The translations under genes and the position numbers were made by a program. Under the pieces are notes generated by a model that worked only from the letters and a program-made list of their open reading frames with translations, searched no databases and was not told the DNA's origin. From NCBI RefSeq assembly GCF_016597815.1, contig NZ_VCHA01000003.1:1-64000 (forward strand): 64,000 bases of DNA. The letters run 5' to 3'. Positions 45,623 to 56,606 of this stretch are shown piece by piece. The first letter of the stretch is position 1, and each line of letters begins with the position of its first letter. This DNA is from Marinobacter sp. DY40_1A1 (GTDB taxonomy: Bacteria; Pseudomonadota; Gammaproteobacteria; Pseudomonadales; Oleiphilaceae).

Positions 45623-46813
45623 TCAGACCGTTAACAGGCGGATTTGTTCTCGTGCCTGCTGCCGTGCCTCTGAGTTCTTCGCGAAGATGGTATCAAAACT
45701 GTCCGCAGGTACCACTGGTGTAACCGACAGAGTTCGCTCAATAACAACTGGAATGTCTGTGAAAGCCAGATTTCCTTTCAGGAACTCGCTCACTGCAACC
45801 TCATTGGCCGCATTCAGCACTGCCGGCGCTGTACCCCCCAGTTCAAATGCTTCAGCAGCTAATCGCAGGCAGGGAAAGCGCAAGAGGTCCGGCCGCTCAA
45901 AATGAAACCGCCCTATTGCAAAAAGATCCAGTGGCGCCACCGCGGCATCAATACGCTCTGGCCAGGCCAGGCCGTTGGCTATGGGCGTACGCATATCAGG
46001 GCTGCCCAGCTGAGCCAATACCGAGCCGTCAACGTACTCAACCATTGAGTGAATGATACTCTCGGGGTGTACGTGGACTTCAATACGGTCTGGCGTTGTA
46101 TTAAACAGCCAGCACGCTTCAATCAACTCGAGCCCTTTGTTCATCAAAGTGGCAGAGTCGACCGAGATTTTCTGTCCCATAGACCAGTTTGGATGAGCGC
46201 AGGCTTGAGCAGGTGTGACTGAGTGCAGGTCTTGAGCGCTGGTCTCCCGGAAAGGGCCACCGGAGGCGGTGAGCAGAATACGGGTAATACCGGCACCTTC
46301 GGGGTCGCGAACCTTTTCAGCAGGCAGACATTGAAAGATTGCATTGTGCTCGGAATCTATCGGTAGCAACTCTGCACCAGACGCCGCAACAGCATCCATA
46401 AACAGTTTGCCAGACATCACCAGAGCTTCTTTATTGGCCAGCAACACACGCTTACCTGCACGCACAGCGGCAAGTGTTGGCGCGAGGCCTGCCGCACCAA
46501 CAATAGCTGCCATAATTGTGCAAGCTTGCGGAGCTGAAGCCACCTCACAAAGCCCCGGCTCCCCACTGAGTACTGAAATCCGGGGAAGGTCTGAAAGCAA
46601 TTCCGTGAGTTTTTCTGCTGCTGCAGCATCTGCCATTACGGCTACTTGCGGAAGAAATTCGCGACAAAGCACCGCGAGCTCTTCTGCATGCGTACTGGCT
46701 GTGAGCGCATAAATTGAAAACCGATCGGGATGGCGGCGAATGACATCGAGGGTGGAAAGTCCGATTGAGCCGGTCGCCCCCAGTACCGTAACAGAGCGCT
46801 TTACCATACTCAC
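45623..46813 (-). CDS. dxr: 1-deoxy-D-xylulose 5-phosphate reductoisomerase
   Basis: A 396-residue enzyme, committed step of the MEP isoprenoid pathway. NADPH-binding [38 protein letters not shown], metal/substrate [11 protein letters not shown], and [23 protein letters not shown]. Length normal. The start is a GTG at 46813 overlapping the cdsA stop, or an ATG 6 bases later; neither has a strong ribosome site. Isoprenoids made here feed undecaprenyl phosphate via the neighbouring uppS. Confidence 0.95.
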   Translation of the reverse strand: MSMVKRSVTVLGATGSIGLSTLDVIRRHPDRFSIYALTASTHAEELAVLCREFLPQVAVMADAAAAEKLTELLSDLPRISVLSGEPGLCEVASAPQACTIMAAIVGAAGLAPTLAAVRAGKRVLLANKEALVMSGKLFMDAVAASGAELLPIDSEHNAIFQCLPAEKVRDPEGAGITRILLTASGGPFRETSAQDLHSVTPAQACAHPNWSMGQKISVDSATLMNKGLELIEACWLFNTTPDRIEVHVHPESIIHSMVEYVDGSVLAQLGSPDMRTPIANGLAWPERIDAAVAPLDLFAIGRFHFERPDLLRFPCLRLAAEAFELGGTAPAVLNAANEVAVSEFLKGNLAFTDIPVVIERTLSVTPVVPADSFDTIFAKNSEARQQAREQIRLLTV

Positions 46814-47649
46814 AAGTGCCCGACTGTCAGCCAGCCAAGTTGCGTAATGATGAGCGCAAACACGGGAGCAGCGGCAGTAAGGCTGTCAATACGATCCAGT
46901 ATCCCACCATGCCCTGGCAGCAGAGCACTGCTGTCCTTGATACCCCTGAAACGCTTGAGCATGCTTTCCAGAAGATCCCCAAGTACGGACACCAGGCCGG
47001 TTACCAAAGTTGCGACCACCAGCATTATTGTTTCAGTCAAGCTTGCGGAAGCAAGAAGGCTCGCAACCAAAGCCAATACCGCCACAGCAACCAAGCCGCC
47101 GTATACGCCAGCCCAGGACTTACCAGGACTGACTCTGGGAGCCAGCTTCGCTTTACCGAAAGCTCGCCCAGCAAAATAAGCACCAATGTCTGCCACCCAA
47201 ACAACGCAGAACACATACAGAATCAGCAGGAGGTTGTTATCTGTATTGCCAAACTGGAAGCCTGCAGCCCTAAGATGGTTCAGCCCAACCCAAGCGGGCA
47301 CAAGAACCAGCACGCCCATAAGTGCGCGCACTGGCCTGCTACCCCAGCGCTCTGAGCCTGCTGGATAGCTGCGTACCAGCAAAAAACACACAACCCACCA
47401 GAGAAGGGCCAGCCAAAGCACCGGAACGGCAGACACATCAAGCAGACCATAGAGAATGATGGCTACAACGGCCGCATAACCAATGCGTGCCGGCTGCTGC
47501 TCGAAGCCAGACATATTGGCCCATTCCCAGGCGCCCAGCGTAATAATCGCCGCCGTGAATAAAGCAAACCCCAGGGGCGGCAGAAAAAAAATACCCCCAA
47601 TAGCGATAGGCGCAAGAATAAGGGCGGTGATAATTCGGGTTTTTAGCAC
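46810..47649 (-). CDS. cdsA: Phosphatidate cytidylyltransferase
   Basis: A 279-residue, eight-helix membrane enzyme that makes CDP-diacylglycerol. The family signature near the C-terminus is present: [37 protein letters not shown]. The stop overlaps dxr by GTGA, and uppS lies 21 bases upstream, fitting the usual order. Confidence 0.95.
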   Translation of the reverse strand: MLKTRIITALILAPIAIGGIFFLPPLGFALFTAAIITLGAWEWANMSGFEQQPARIGYAAVVAIILYGLLDVSAVPVLWLALLWWVVCFLLVRSYPAGSERWGSRPVRALMGVLVLVPAWVGLNHLRAAGFQFGNTDNNLLLILYVFCVVWVADIGAYFAGRAFGKAKLAPRVSPGKSWAGVYGGLVAVAVLALVASLLASASLTETIMLVVATLVTGLVSVLGDLLESMLKRFRGIKDSSALLPGHGGILDRIDSLTAAAPVFALIITQLGWLTVGHL

Positions 47650-47670
47650 AATTTAGGTCGCTGTCATTCG

Positions 47671-48441
47671 TTATTGTTGTGATGTCTTGGCCACGATCTG
47701 GTCGTCTGTCTGACCAAAGCGGCGCTGACGTCCGGCGTAGGCCTGTAACGCCTTGCGCATTTCTTCTTCTTTGAAATCGGGCCAGAACACAGGCGAAAAA
47801 TACAGTTCGGTGTAGGCAAGATGCCAAAGCATGAAGTTACTGATCCGCTGCTCGCCTGCCGTCCGAATCATTAGATCCGGCATTGGAAGATCACCAACGC
47901 TCAGGTGCTGTTGTATGAGGTCGTCGGTAATGTCAGATGGCTCAAGCTCGCCGCGTTTAACCATTTGGGCAACCTGTTGTGTTGCCTGGACAATATCCCA
48001 ATGGCCACCGTAGTTTGCAGCAATGACAAGGGTCATTCTGGTGTTATTGCGGGTGAGCTCCTCGGCCTTGGCCATATGCTCTTGCAAGGTTGCATTAAAC
48101 GCGGAACGATCACCAATGATGCGCAAGCAGATATCGTTGCGATGCAGCTTTCTGACTTCCCGCTCCAAAGCAAAAAGAAACAGCTTCATGAGGGCTGAGA
48201 CTTCATCCTTTGGCCGCCGCCAGTTTTCGCTTGAGAACGCGAACAGGGTAAGTACTTCAACGCCCTCGCGGGCACAGGTTTCAACAACAGCTCTTACTGC
48301 GTCTACCCCGGCCTTGTGCCCTGCCACTCCTTTAAGCAGGCGTGATTTTGCCCACCGGTTGTTACCATCCATGATAATGGCCACATGCCGGGGCCGGCTA
48401 TCAGCCGACACCGGAATTTCTGCGGATACTGATCCCGTCAT
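47671..48441 (-). CDS. uppS: Undecaprenyl diphosphate synthase
   Basis: A 256-residue cis-prenyltransferase. Catalytic Asp and surroundings IIMDGNNRWAKSR at about residues 22-34, GHKAGVDAVRA, TLFAFSSENWRRP and the terminal DLMIRTAGEQRISNFMLWHLAYTELYF. The active site reads IRTAGEQ where IRTGGE is standard, a small substitution. It elongates farnesyl diphosphate to the C55 carrier of peptidoglycan and O-antigen. Confidence 0.95.
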   Translation of the reverse strand: MTGSVSAEIPVSADSRPRHVAIIMDGNNRWAKSRLLKGVAGHKAGVDAVRAVVETCAREGVEVLTLFAFSSENWRRPKDEVSALMKLFLFALEREVRKLHRNDICLRIIGDRSAFNATLQEHMAKAEELTRNNTRMTLVIAANYGGHWDIVQATQQVAQMVKRGELEPSDITDDLIQQHLSVGDLPMPDLMIRTAGEQRISNFMLWHLAYTELYFSPVFWPDFKEEEMRKALQAYAGRQRRFGQTDDQIVAKTSQQ

Positions 48442-48511
48442 GAAATCCCCTGTACGGCCAATGGAACACCCCTATTGGCCGTGTGTTTCGCTTGCAAGTG
48501 AACCATGGCGA

Positions 48512-49069
48512 TCAAACCGCCATCAGGTCCTCTTCTTTAGCTTTCAGCATCTTCTCGACTTCGGCGATGTAGCGATCTGTCAGCTTCTGGATTTCTTCTT
48601 CGCCCTTGCGCACATCGTCTTCGCTGATGTCTTTGTCCTTCAGCAGGTCTTTCATCATGCTGTTTGCATCGCGACGGGCATTACGGATAGAGACACGACC
48701 ATTCTCGGCATCCGCTTTCGACTGCTTAACCATGTGTTTGCGGGTCTCTTCCGTCAGCATCGGCATAGGAATACGAATCAGATCGCCGCTGGTTGCGGGG
48801 TTCAAGCCAAGATCTGAAGCCATGATGGCTTTCTCGATAACGGGCACCAGGTTCTTTTCCCAGGGCGACACTGCCAGCGTGCGGTTATCTTCTACGTTAA
48901 CACTCGCCACCTGTTTCAGTGGTGTTTCCTGACCGTAGTAGTTAACCATCACACTGTCCAGAATCGACGGGTGGGCACGGCCGGTACGGATCTTGTTGAA
49001 CGCCGAGTGCAGAGCTTCAAGGCTCTTTTCCATTTTCTTCTCGGCTTCAGCTTTTATGTCATTAATCAC
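48512..49069 (-). CDS. frr: Ribosome recycling factor
   Basis: A 185-residue factor with the expected three-helix tRNA-like body and the RTGRAHPSILDSVMVNYYGQETPLKQVASV start, and the VRKGEEEIQKLTDRYIAEVEKMLKAKE end. Splits ribosomes with EF-G after termination. Lies 42 bases after pyrH. Confidence 0.96.
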   Translation of the reverse strand: MINDIKAEAEKKMEKSLEALHSAFNKIRTGRAHPSILDSVMVNYYGQETPLKQVASVNVEDNRTLAVSPWEKNLVPVIEKAIMASDLGLNPATSGDLIRIPMPMLTEETRKHMVKQSKADAENGRVSIRNARRDANSMMKDLLKDKDISEDDVRKGEEEIQKLTDRYIAEVEKMLKAKEEDLMAV

Positions 49070-49111
49070 GTAATCATCCTCAATTCGTTCATCGGGTGGT
49101 CATAAAACCCG

Positions 49112-49840
49112 TTATTCGATCAATGTGCCTTCTTTCTCGCCGGTCACGATGCGCGTCAGGGCGCCCGGACGGTTCATATCAAAAACACGCAGCGGCATGC
49201 CATGATCCCGTGCCAGGAGGATAGCGGTCAGATCCATCACACCCAGCTTTTTGTCGAGTACTTCATCATAAGACAGTTTGTCGTACTTTTCTGCAGTCGG
49301 GTCAAGGTAAGGATCCGCTGAGTAAACGCCATCTACCTTCGTTGCTTTCAGTACGGCATCTGCCTGAATCTCGATACCACGCAAGCACGCCGCAGAATCT
49401 GTTGTGAAGAAGGGGTTGCCGGTACCTGCACAAAAAATGACGACATCACCGTCTTTAAGATCACGGACAGCGCGACGACGATCATAATGCTCAACAATAC
49501 CACTCATGGGAATGGCTGACATAACCCGGGTGCGTATGTTTGAACGTTCCAGAGCGTCGCGCATGGCAAGACCATTCATTACAGTGGCCAGCATACCCAT
49601 GTGATCGCCAGTAACACGATCCATTCCAGCGTCGCTCAGCGACGCTCCCCTGAACAGGTTGCCCCCACCAATAACGAGGCCGACCTGAATACCGATGCCA
49701 ATCAAAGCACCGATTTCAAGCGCCATGCGATCAAGAACCTTGGGGTCAATACCGAAATCATGCTCGCCCATCAGGGCTTCGCCACTGAGTTTAAGCAGAA
49801 CACGATTATATCTTGGCTGGTTTTTCGATGATGTCGGCAT
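49112..49840 (-). CDS. pyrH: Uridylate kinase
   Basis: A 242-residue UMP kinase of the amino acid kinase fold: [11 protein letters not shown] near the start, [31 protein letters not shown] and [12 protein letters not shown]. Makes UDP for nucleotides and envelope sugars. About 180 bases separate it from tsf, containing no ORF. Confidence 0.96.
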   Translation of the reverse strand: MPTSSKNQPRYNRVLLKLSGEALMGEHDFGIDPKVLDRMALEIGALIGIGIQVGLVIGGGNLFRGASLSDAGMDRVTGDHMGMLATVMNGLAMRDALERSNIRTRVMSAIPMSGIVEHYDRRRAVRDLKDGDVVIFCAGTGNPFFTTDSAACLRGIEIQADAVLKATKVDGVYSADPYLDPTAEKYDKLSYDEVLDKKLGVMDLTAILLARDHGMPLRVFDMNRPGALTRIVTGEKEGTLIE

Positions 49841-50021
49841 ACTGATCCCCTTTTCGTCTGTTAACTGCTATCCGGCGTGATACGCATTGCAGGCTTGCAT
49901 CTGACATACTCCTTGAAAAAGGGGGATCTCAGATACAAGCCCGCCACGAGAGCCGGAAAAATCCAGCCAACGTGGCAGACTCAGGTGGCACTGTAACTAA
50001 CCGTCACAGCGCCGAGAAAAA

Positions 50022-50891
50022 TCAGGCCTTGCCTGTACCGGCTGCAGCAGCAACCTCAGCAGCAAAGTCCACTTCTTCTCTTTCAATGCCTTCGCCCACT
50101 TCCAGGCGAACAAAACCAACCAGCTCGCCGCCGGCCGCTTTAATAAGCTGGCCTACAGTCTGCTCCGGGTTTTTAACGAAAGGCTGCTCAACAAGGCTGT
50201 TTTCCTTGAGGAACTTCTGGATACGGCCGCCCATCATTTTCTCAACGATTTCGGCAGGCTTGCCTTCCATGTCTGGCTGAGCACGGATAACTTCTTTCTC
50301 TTTTTCCAGCTCTTCAGCAGGCATGTCTTCAGGCTTGGCTACACGCGGGTTAACTGCAGCAGCATGCATCGCGATATCACGAGCAAGTTCAGCATCGCCA
50401 GCGGTCAGAGCAACAACAGAAGCAATCTTGTTGTTACTGTGAACGTAACCGCCAACTACCGGGCCTTTAACTGAAACCAGACGACGAACAGTAATGTTCT
50501 CGCCGATTTTCTGAACCAGCGCTTCGCGCTTGGATTCCAACTCGCCCTCCATCAGCTTGGCAACGTCTGTTTCGCCTTTTTCGAAGGCAACGTTCAGTAC
50601 GTCGTTAGCAAAGTTCAGAAGGTTGTCGTCGCGAGCAACGAAGTCTGTTTCAGAGTTAACTTCCAGAATGTATGCAACGGTGTTGTCGTCAGAGATCTTG
50701 ATCAACGAAACACCTTCAGCGGCAATACGGCCTGCTTTCTTGGCAGCTTTCAGACCGGAAGACTTCCGCAGCTCTTCAATTGCTGCGTCTACACTGCCCT
50801 CAGATTCAACCAGAGCTTTTTTACACTCCATCATGCCAAGGCCAGTGCGGTCGCGCAGTTCTTTGACCATTGCAGCGGTAATAGCAGCCAT
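50022..50891 (-). CDS. tsf: Elongation factor Ts
   Basis: A 289-residue guanine nucleotide exchange factor for EF-Tu. N-terminal UBA-like domain with [21 protein letters not shown], then the two core subdomains with [13 protein letters not shown]. Start at 50891 is set by the conserved MAAITAAM; codons upstream to 50954 are non-conserved. Separated from rpsB by 93 bases that contain a hairpin. Confidence 0.96.
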   Translation of the reverse strand: MAAITAAMVKELRDRTGLGMMECKKALVESEGSVDAAIEELRKSSGLKAAKKAGRIAAEGVSLIKISDDNTVAYILEVNSETDFVARDDNLLNFANDVLNVAFEKGETDVAKLMEGELESKREALVQKIGENITVRRLVSVKGPVVGGYVHSNNKIASVVALTAGDAELARDIAMHAAAVNPRVAKPEDMPAEELEKEKEVIRAQPDMEGKPAEIVEKMMGGRIQKFLKENSLVEQPFVKNPEQTVGQLIKAAGGELVGFVRLEVGEGIEREEVDFAAEVAAAAGTGKA

Positions 50892-50929
50892 GTTCAGTCC
50901 TCTTAACTTTTCTGAAATCGGTGGGAAGA

Positions 50930-50955
50930 CATGCCGAGGAGATTTCCCCAGCATG
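50930..50955 (-). promoter_or_regulatory. Hairpin between rpsB and tsf (possible attenuator)
   Basis: On the minus-strand transcript, CATGC ... GCATG outer arms and GGGGA ... TCCTC inner arms (one G-U pair) enclose AATC, a stable two-part stem without a long T-tract. An attenuating terminator between rpsB and tsf is known in E. coli; this stem may play the same role in lowering tsf relative to rpsB or may be an mRNA processing site. Confidence 0.45.
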
Positions 50956-50984
50956 CCTTATATCTCATCAGTGATGCGAGCGTA

Positions 50985-51731
50985 TCACTCAGCAGCCGGA
51001 GCGGCGCCTGCAGACTCTTCAGCAACTTCAACAAATTCGTCAGCGCCGCCAGCCTGAGCAGATTCCAGGCAAGTGTCAGCAACCGCTTTCACGTAGATCT
51101 GGATTGCGCGAATAGCGTCATCGTTACCCGGGATTACGAAATCAACGCCATCCGGGTTGCTGTTGGTATCAACAACACCAATAACGGGGATGCCCAGCTT
51201 GTTGGCTTCTTTAATGGCAATACGCTCGTGATCAACGTCGATAACGAACAAGGCATCAGGCAGACCGCCCATATCCTTGATACCACCGATAGAACGCTCG
51301 AGCTTATCCATCTCGCGGGTACGCTCAAGTGCTTCTTTTTTGGTCAGCTTGTCGAAAGTACCGTCTTTGCTCTGGGCTTCCAGTTCACGGTAGCGACGGA
51401 TTGACTGACGGATGGTCTTGTAGTTGGTCAGCATGCCGCCGAGCCAGCGATGATTAACGAAAGGCTGGCCAGAACGCTCTGCTTCTTCCTTGATAACCTT
51501 GGCTGCGGCGCGCTTGGTGCCAACAAACAAGATCTTGTTCTTGTTCTCTGTCAGTTGCTGAACGAAGTTAAGGGCTTCGTTCATGGCAGGAACAGTCTGC
51601 TCAAGGTTGATGATATGAATTTTGTTACGGGCGCCGAAGATATACTTCGACATTTTCGGGTTCCAGTAGCGAGTCTGGTGACCAAAGTGAGCACCTGCTT
51701 TGAGCAGGTCACGCATATTTACCTGAGCCAT
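50985..51731 (-). CDS. rpsB: Ribosomal protein S2
   Basis: A 248-residue small-subunit protein, with [45 protein letters not shown] and [47 protein letters not shown]. Starts the translation gene run on the minus strand. The C-terminal tail is Ala/Glu rich ([10 protein letters not shown]). Divergent from map over about 260 bases that must hold both promoters. Confidence 0.97.
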   Translation of the reverse strand: MAQVNMRDLLKAGAHFGHQTRYWNPKMSKYIFGARNKIHIINLEQTVPAMNEALNFVQQLTENKNKILFVGTKRAAAKVIKEEAERSGQPFVNHRWLGGMLTNYKTIRQSIRRYRELEAQSKDGTFDKLTKKEALERTREMDKLERSIGGIKDMGGLPDALFVIDVDHERIAIKEANKLGIPVIGVVDTNSNPDGVDFVIPGNDDAIRAIQIYVKAVADTCLESAQAGGADEFVEVAEESAGAAPAAE

Positions 51732-51993
51732 GATAGTACCTTAGTTTAGCTTCGGGTTAGTCTTACACGCGTCCAATTACCCCAACCAGGCTCCCTGTAT
51801 AGATTTAAAGCGGGAGCAGGCACCCTGGGGCAACGTGTTGACTCGTGCTCGAATTTGCCGGAATTGTTTCCAGCGGGCGCGTTTATACCATAAAACCACC
51901 AGCCCACGCCATTATTTTTGAACCTCTGCTTCCTTGTACCCTGAGCCCGGGCCCCTTAAAATGCTCGTTTGACACAAATCAATGGGAAGCCCA

Positions 51994-52764
51994 ATGCAAG
52001 TATCGATCAAGACTCCGGAAGAAATTGAAAAGATGCGTGTGGCAGGCCGCCTGGCAGCTGAAGTTCTCGAAATGATCGGGGAGCACGTCAAGCCTGGCGT
52101 GTCCACCGAAGAGCTCAACCAGATCTGCCATGACTACATCGTCAACGAGCAAAATGCGATCCCCGCTCCGTTGAACTATAAAGGCTTTCCTAAATCCGTG
52201 TGCATTTCAGTTAACCACGTTATCTGCCACGGCATCCCTTCAGAAAAGAAAGTTCTGAAGGACGGCGACATCGTGAATATTGACGTTACCGTAATAAAGG
52301 ATGAATACCACGGCGACACCAGCAAAATGTGGATCGTTGGCAAGCCAAAGCCCGGCACTGAGCGCCTGATCAAAATTACTCAGGAATGCCTCTATAAAGG
52401 TATTGAACTGGTTAAACCCGGGGCGCGCCTGGGCGACATTGGCCACGTTATCCAGCAGCACGCCGAAAAACATCGTTATTCTGTGGTTCGAGACTATTGT
52501 GGCCACGGCATTGGCAAAGTGTTCCATGAAGAGCCGCAAGTTATGCACTACGGCAAACCAGGCACTGGCATGGCACTACAAGAAGGCATGACCTTCACCA
52601 TTGAGCCGATGATCAACCAAGGCAAGTATCACACCAAGCTGCTGCCAGACCAATGGACCGTAGTCACCAAAGACCACAAGCTTTCAGCGCAATGGGAGCA
52701 CACCATTCTGGTCACTGCCGATGGCTATGAAGTTCTGACCAAGCGGTCGGAGGAGTCCTTCTAA
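51994..52764 (+). CDS. map: Type I methionine aminopeptidase
   Basis: A 256-residue pita-bread metalloprotease. Metal ligands appear in GDIVNIDVTVIKDEYHGDTSKMW (two Asp), DYCGHGIGKVFHEEP (His), FTIEPMIN (Glu) and QWEHTILVT (Glu). Removes initiator Met from new proteins. ATG at 51994 has GGAAG upstream; an ATG 12 bases earlier is less likely. Its stop abuts the glnD start codon. Confidence 0.95.
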   Translation: MQVSIKTPEEIEKMRVAGRLAAEVLEMIGEHVKPGVSTEELNQICHDYIVNEQNAIPAPLNYKGFPKSVCISVNHVICHGIPSEKKVLKDGDIVNIDVTVIKDEYHGDTSKMWIVGKPKPGTERLIKITQECLYKGIELVKPGARLGDIGHVIQQHAEKHRYSVVRDYCGHGIGKVFHEEPQVMHYGKPGTGMALQEGMTFTIEPMINQGKYHTKLLPDQWTVVTKDHKLSAQWEHTILVTADGYEVLTKRSEESF

Positions 52765-55410
52765 GTGACGCGCCAGGAACTGGAAGCCAGAATCAGCAGG
52801 GACCCTTCCCCGGTTATGGCAGCCAGGGAACTGCTGAAAGAACGCTACAGTGCAGATGCCGAAGCCTTCAGGCAAGGTGCCGACGTTCGTGCTCTGGTTC
52901 GCTCCAGAGCCGACACGATCGACACCGTTCTGAAGCTTATCTGGAACCGCTACCCTTTCTCCAGCTCACCCGACATTGCGCTAATCGCCGTTGGCGGGTA
53001 CGGCCGGGGTGAGCTGCACCCACATTCAGATATCGACCTGCTTATTCTCACCCGGGAGGGTATCGATCCGGGCTGGCAGGAAGATCTTGGCGCTTTCGTC
53101 ACACTATTGTGGGATCTGAAGCTCGATATCGGCCACAGTGTTCGCAGCATTGAAGAAAGCAAAGCTGCGGCGCGGGGCGATGTGGCCACACTGACCAATC
53201 TTCTGGAAACCCGCACAATTGCAGGCCCGGATGAACTGCGCAAAGAACTCAGCGAGCAAGCCTACTCCGATAACATCATTACCGACCGCGACTACTTTAT
53301 TGCCAAGCGCAAAGAGCAGCAGCGGCGCCATAAAAAATACAGTGACACCGAGTACAATCTCGAACCCAACGTAAAGAGCTCTCCGGGTGCCCTTCGGGAT
53401 ATTCAAACCATAGGCTGGATCACAAAGCGACACTTTGGGCTACAGAGCATTGCCGACCTGACCCGCTTCAGCATCCTCACCGACGAGGAACATCGGGTTC
53501 TGGTAGAAGGCGAAACGCTTCTTTGGCGACTGCGTTATGGGCTGCAGTTGATCGCAAACCGGAATGAGAACCGCCTGTTATTTGACCACCAGCGCGCCCT
53601 CGCACAGATGCTGGGTTACAAAGACGAAGGCAAGCGGCTGGATGTCGAGCTGATGATGCAGTCCTATTACCGTGCGGTACTGGCGCTGGCAGAACTTGCA
53701 GACGTAATTCTTCAGTTTTACGACGAAGCGATACTCGGCACAGGCACGGAAGACAACATTCAACCGATCAACAACCGCTTCCAGATTCGCAACAGCTATA
53801 TAGAAGCAGTAAACAACCAGGTTTTTGCCTACTCGCCCTACGCGATTATGGAAATCTTTGTGCTGATGGCCCAACACCCTGAAATCAAGGGCATCCGGGC
53901 AACAACCATCCGGTCTTTGCGGGCACACAGGCACCTGATTGACGACGCCTTCCGTTCTGACCTCGCGGTTACATCCTTGTTCATGGAATTGCTGCGAACC
54001 CCCCATGCGCTGGACGAAGTCCTCTCAGCCATGAAGAAATACAACGTACTGGGTCGCTATTTGCCAGAATTCGGCCAGATTATTGGCCAGATGCAGCACG
54101 ACCTTTTCCACATTTACACAGTTGATGCCCACACCATGCGGGTGGTGCGCAACATGGTACGAATGAGCGGCCCGGAAGCCCGCGACGACTATCCGTTAGC
54201 AGCGCGGTTGATCCATGGCCTGCCCAAGCGCGAGCTACTTTATATAGCTGGCCTGTATCACGACATTGCCAAAGGTCGCGGCGGCGACCACTCAGAGCTT
54301 GGCGCCGTGGATGCCGAAGCCTTCTGTCAGCGCCACCACCTTGGCGAGCGAGATACCCAATTGGTGTCCTGGCTGGTGGAAAACCACCTGCTTATGTCCA
54401 TGACAGCTCAACGCAAAGACATTTCAGATCCGGATATCATCCGCTCATTCGCCCGGGCAGTACCCAGCCAGGCACATCTGGATTATCTGTACATTCTTAC
54501 GGTGTGCGACATCAGTGCAACCAACCCCAAGCTCTGGAACACCTGGCGTGCTTCCCTGCTGCGCCAGCTGTATATAGAAGCCAAACGCGCCCTCAGACGT
54601 GGCACCGAGATTCCCGTAGACAGGCAGGAATGGGTGCGTGCAACCCAATCTGAAGCAAGGGAAATTCTCCATGCACAGAACATCAGCGATGAGCAGATTA
54701 ATGCTATCTGGGATACCGTTGATGAAGACTATTTCCTGCAGGACTCCACGGTGGATATAGCCTGGCAAACGGCTGCCATAATCAACCATGGCGACACGCC
54801 CGGCCCGCTGGTACTTATCCGGGATACCCACGGCGGCCCTACTGACGGTTTTTCCCAGATCATAATTTACATGAACGACCGCGCCACTCTGTTTGCGGCA
54901 ACAACGGCCGTGCTGGAACAGCTCAATCTCAACATCGTTGATGCTCGTATCAGTTCAAATGATGGTCCTTATACAATCAGTTCCTATGTTGTGCTGGACG
55001 AGAAAGGCCAGCCTCTGGGTATCGACCCGGCCCGCAAAGAGCGGGTGCGCAAGCGCCTGATCGAAGAGCTGGACGACCCTGAAGACTACCCCGATATTAT
55101 TCATCGTCGCACCCCACGGCAACTCAGGCATTTTGCGTTCCCGACCGAGGTGCTGTTCTCCAACGACACCGTTAATGAGCGCACAGTGATTGAAGTGGTG
55201 ACACCTGACCGCCCCGGCCTTCTGGCTCGCATTGGGCAGGTGCTTCTGGATCACCGCATACGCCTGAGCAATGCCAAAATCGCCACTCTCGGCGAGCGGG
55301 TGGAGGACGTTTTCTTTGTAACCGACGAACACGGCGAGCCAATCAGCGATCCTTCCGTATGCCGTGCCCTGCAGCAAGACCTGTGCAAAATGCTGGATGA
55401 AATTCAATGA
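52765..55410 (+). CDS. glnD: PII uridylyltransferase/uridylyl-removing enzyme
   Basis: An 881-residue bifunctional regulator of nitrogen status. Nucleotidyltransferase core GGYGRGELHPHSDIDLLIL (about 75-95), a central HD hydrolase domain (AGLYHDIAKGRGGDHSELG about 495-513), then two ACT domains at the C-terminus (about 690-770 and 805-881; EVVTPDRPGLLARIGQVLLDHRI). Uridylylates PII when glutamine is low. The start is GTG, with GGAGGAGT before it. The stop overlaps dapC (ATGA). Confidence 0.96.
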   Translation: MTRQELEARISRDPSPVMAARELLKERYSADAEAFRQGADVRALVRSRADTIDTVLKLIWNRYPFSSSPDIALIAVGGYGRGELHPHSDIDLLILTREGIDPGWQEDLGAFVTLLWDLKLDIGHSVRSIEESKAAARGDVATLTNLLETRTIAGPDELRKELSEQAYSDNIITDRDYFIAKRKEQQRRHKKYSDTEYNLEPNVKSSPGALRDIQTIGWITKRHFGLQSIADLTRFSILTDEEHRVLVEGETLLWRLRYGLQLIANRNENRLLFDHQRALAQMLGYKDEGKRLDVELMMQSYYRAVLALAELADVILQFYDEAILGTGTEDNIQPINNRFQIRNSYIEAVNNQVFAYSPYAIMEIFVLMAQHPEIKGIRATTIRSLRAHRHLIDDAFRSDLAVTSLFMELLRTPHALDEVLSAMKKYNVLGRYLPEFGQIIGQMQHDLFHIYTVDAHTMRVVRNMVRMSGPEARDDYPLAARLIHGLPKRELLYIAGLYHDIAKGRGGDHSELGAVDAEAFCQRHHLGERDTQLVSWLVENHLLMSMTAQRKDISDPDIIRSFARAVPSQAHLDYLYILTVCDISATNPKLWNTWRASLLRQLYIEAKRALRRGTEIPVDRQEWVRATQSEAREILHAQNISDEQINAIWDTVDEDYFLQDSTVDIAWQTAAIINHGDTPGPLVLIRDTHGGPTDGFSQIIIYMNDRATLFAATTAVLEQLNLNIVDARISSNDGPYTISSYVVLDEKGQPLGIDPARKERVRKRLIEELDDPEDYPDIIHRRTPRQLRHFAFPTEVLFSNDTVNERTVIEVVTPDRPGLLARIGQVLLDHRIRLSNAKIATLGERVEDVFFVTDEHGEPISDPSVCRALQQDLCKMLDEIQ

Positions 55411-56603
55411 ATCCGAATTTGAACAAGCTTCACCCCTACCCTTTCGAAAAACTGGCGAAACTCAAAGCAGGCATTTCGGTACCCAAGCATCTGCCGGCCA
55501 TATCTCTTGGCATCGGTGAGCCCAAACACCCGGCCCCTGACTTTGTGAAGCAGGTGATTGCCGACAATCTGGACCGCCTGGCCAACTACCCCACCACCCG
55601 TGGTTTGGATGAGCTGCGGCAAACGATAAGTCAGTGGGCTACGAAGCGCTTCCAACTGAAAACTGGCTCCCTGAGCCCGGATCAGAACATCGTTCCGGTA
55701 AACGGCACCCGGGAGGCTATATTTTCACTGGTACAGGCGGTGGTGGATTCCAGCAAGCAAGCAACCGTTGTAAGCCCCAACCCCTTCTATCAGGTGTACG
55801 AGGGCGCAGCGTTTCTGGCAGGGGCTATGCCGGTATACCTTCCTTGTGATAGTTCCAACGGCTTCATTCCTGATTTTGATGCAGTGCCAGATTCTGTATG
55901 GCAGGATTGCCAAGTTCTGTTCCTGTGTTCGCCAGGCAATCCCAGCGGCGTTGTCATACCACGAGAGACACTGAAAAAAGTTATTGAACTGGCAGATAAA
56001 TACGATTTCATCGTCGCCTCAGACGAATGCTATTCCGAACTTTATCCCGATGAAAACAATCCACCCGAAGGCTTGCTGCAGACCTGTGCAGCGATAGGTC
56101 GTCACGACTTCGCGCGCTGCGTTGTTTTCCACAGCCTCTCGAAGCGTAGCAACCTGCCAGGCCTTAGATCAGGCTTCGTTGCCGGCGATGCAAGCATACT
56201 CAAAGGCTACCTGAGCTATCGCACCTATCATGGCTGTGCCATGCCGGTTCATAACCAGCTAGCCAGCATTGCCGCGTGGCAGGATGAAGACCACGTGCGG
56301 GAAAACCGGGCGGCTTACCGCGCAAAATTTGAAGCTGTAGTGCCCATTCTGCGCGAAGTAATGGACGTCGATTTTCCCGATGCCGGGTTTTATCTATGGC
56401 CGGTCACACCAATGGATGACGAAACCTTTGCCAAGGAGTTGTCAGCCCAGCAAAACGTTCATGTTCTGCCTGGTCGCTACCTGTCCCGCACGGTGGATGA
56501 CTACAACCCGGGTGAGAACAGGGTTCGTATGGCGTTGGTTGCGCCACTGGAAGAATGTGTGGAAGCAGCAAAACGCATTGTTGAATTTGTAAAGGCAAAC
56601 TGA
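55407..56603 (+). CDS. dapC: Succinyldiaminopimelate transaminase
   Basis: A 398-residue class I/II aminotransferase. N-terminal LHPYPFEKLAKLKAG and SLGIGEPKHPAP, cofactor site NGTREAIFSLVQ, PNPFYQVYEGAA, CSPGNPSGVV and Schiff-base Lys in HSLSKRSNLPGLRSGF. Its place before dapD and dapE and after glnD supports the DapC assignment: it transaminates N-succinyl-2-amino-6-ketopimelate in lysine synthesis. The start overlaps glnD by 4 bases. Confidence 0.92.
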   Translation: MNPNLNKLHPYPFEKLAKLKAGISVPKHLPAISLGIGEPKHPAPDFVKQVIADNLDRLANYPTTRGLDELRQTISQWATKRFQLKTGSLSPDQNIVPVNGTREAIFSLVQAVVDSSKQATVVSPNPFYQVYEGAAFLAGAMPVYLPCDSSNGFIPDFDAVPDSVWQDCQVLFLCSPGNPSGVVIPRETLKKVIELADKYDFIVASDECYSELYPDENNPPEGLLQTCAAIGRHDFARCVVFHSLSKRSNLPGLRSGFVAGDASILKGYLSYRTYHGCAMPVHNQLASIAAWQDEDHVRENRAAYRAKFEAVVPILREVMDVDFPDAGFYLWPVTPMDDETFAKELSAQQNVHVLPGRYLSRTVDDYNPGENRVRMALVAPLEECVEAAKRIVEFVKAN

Positions 56604-56606
56604 ACT

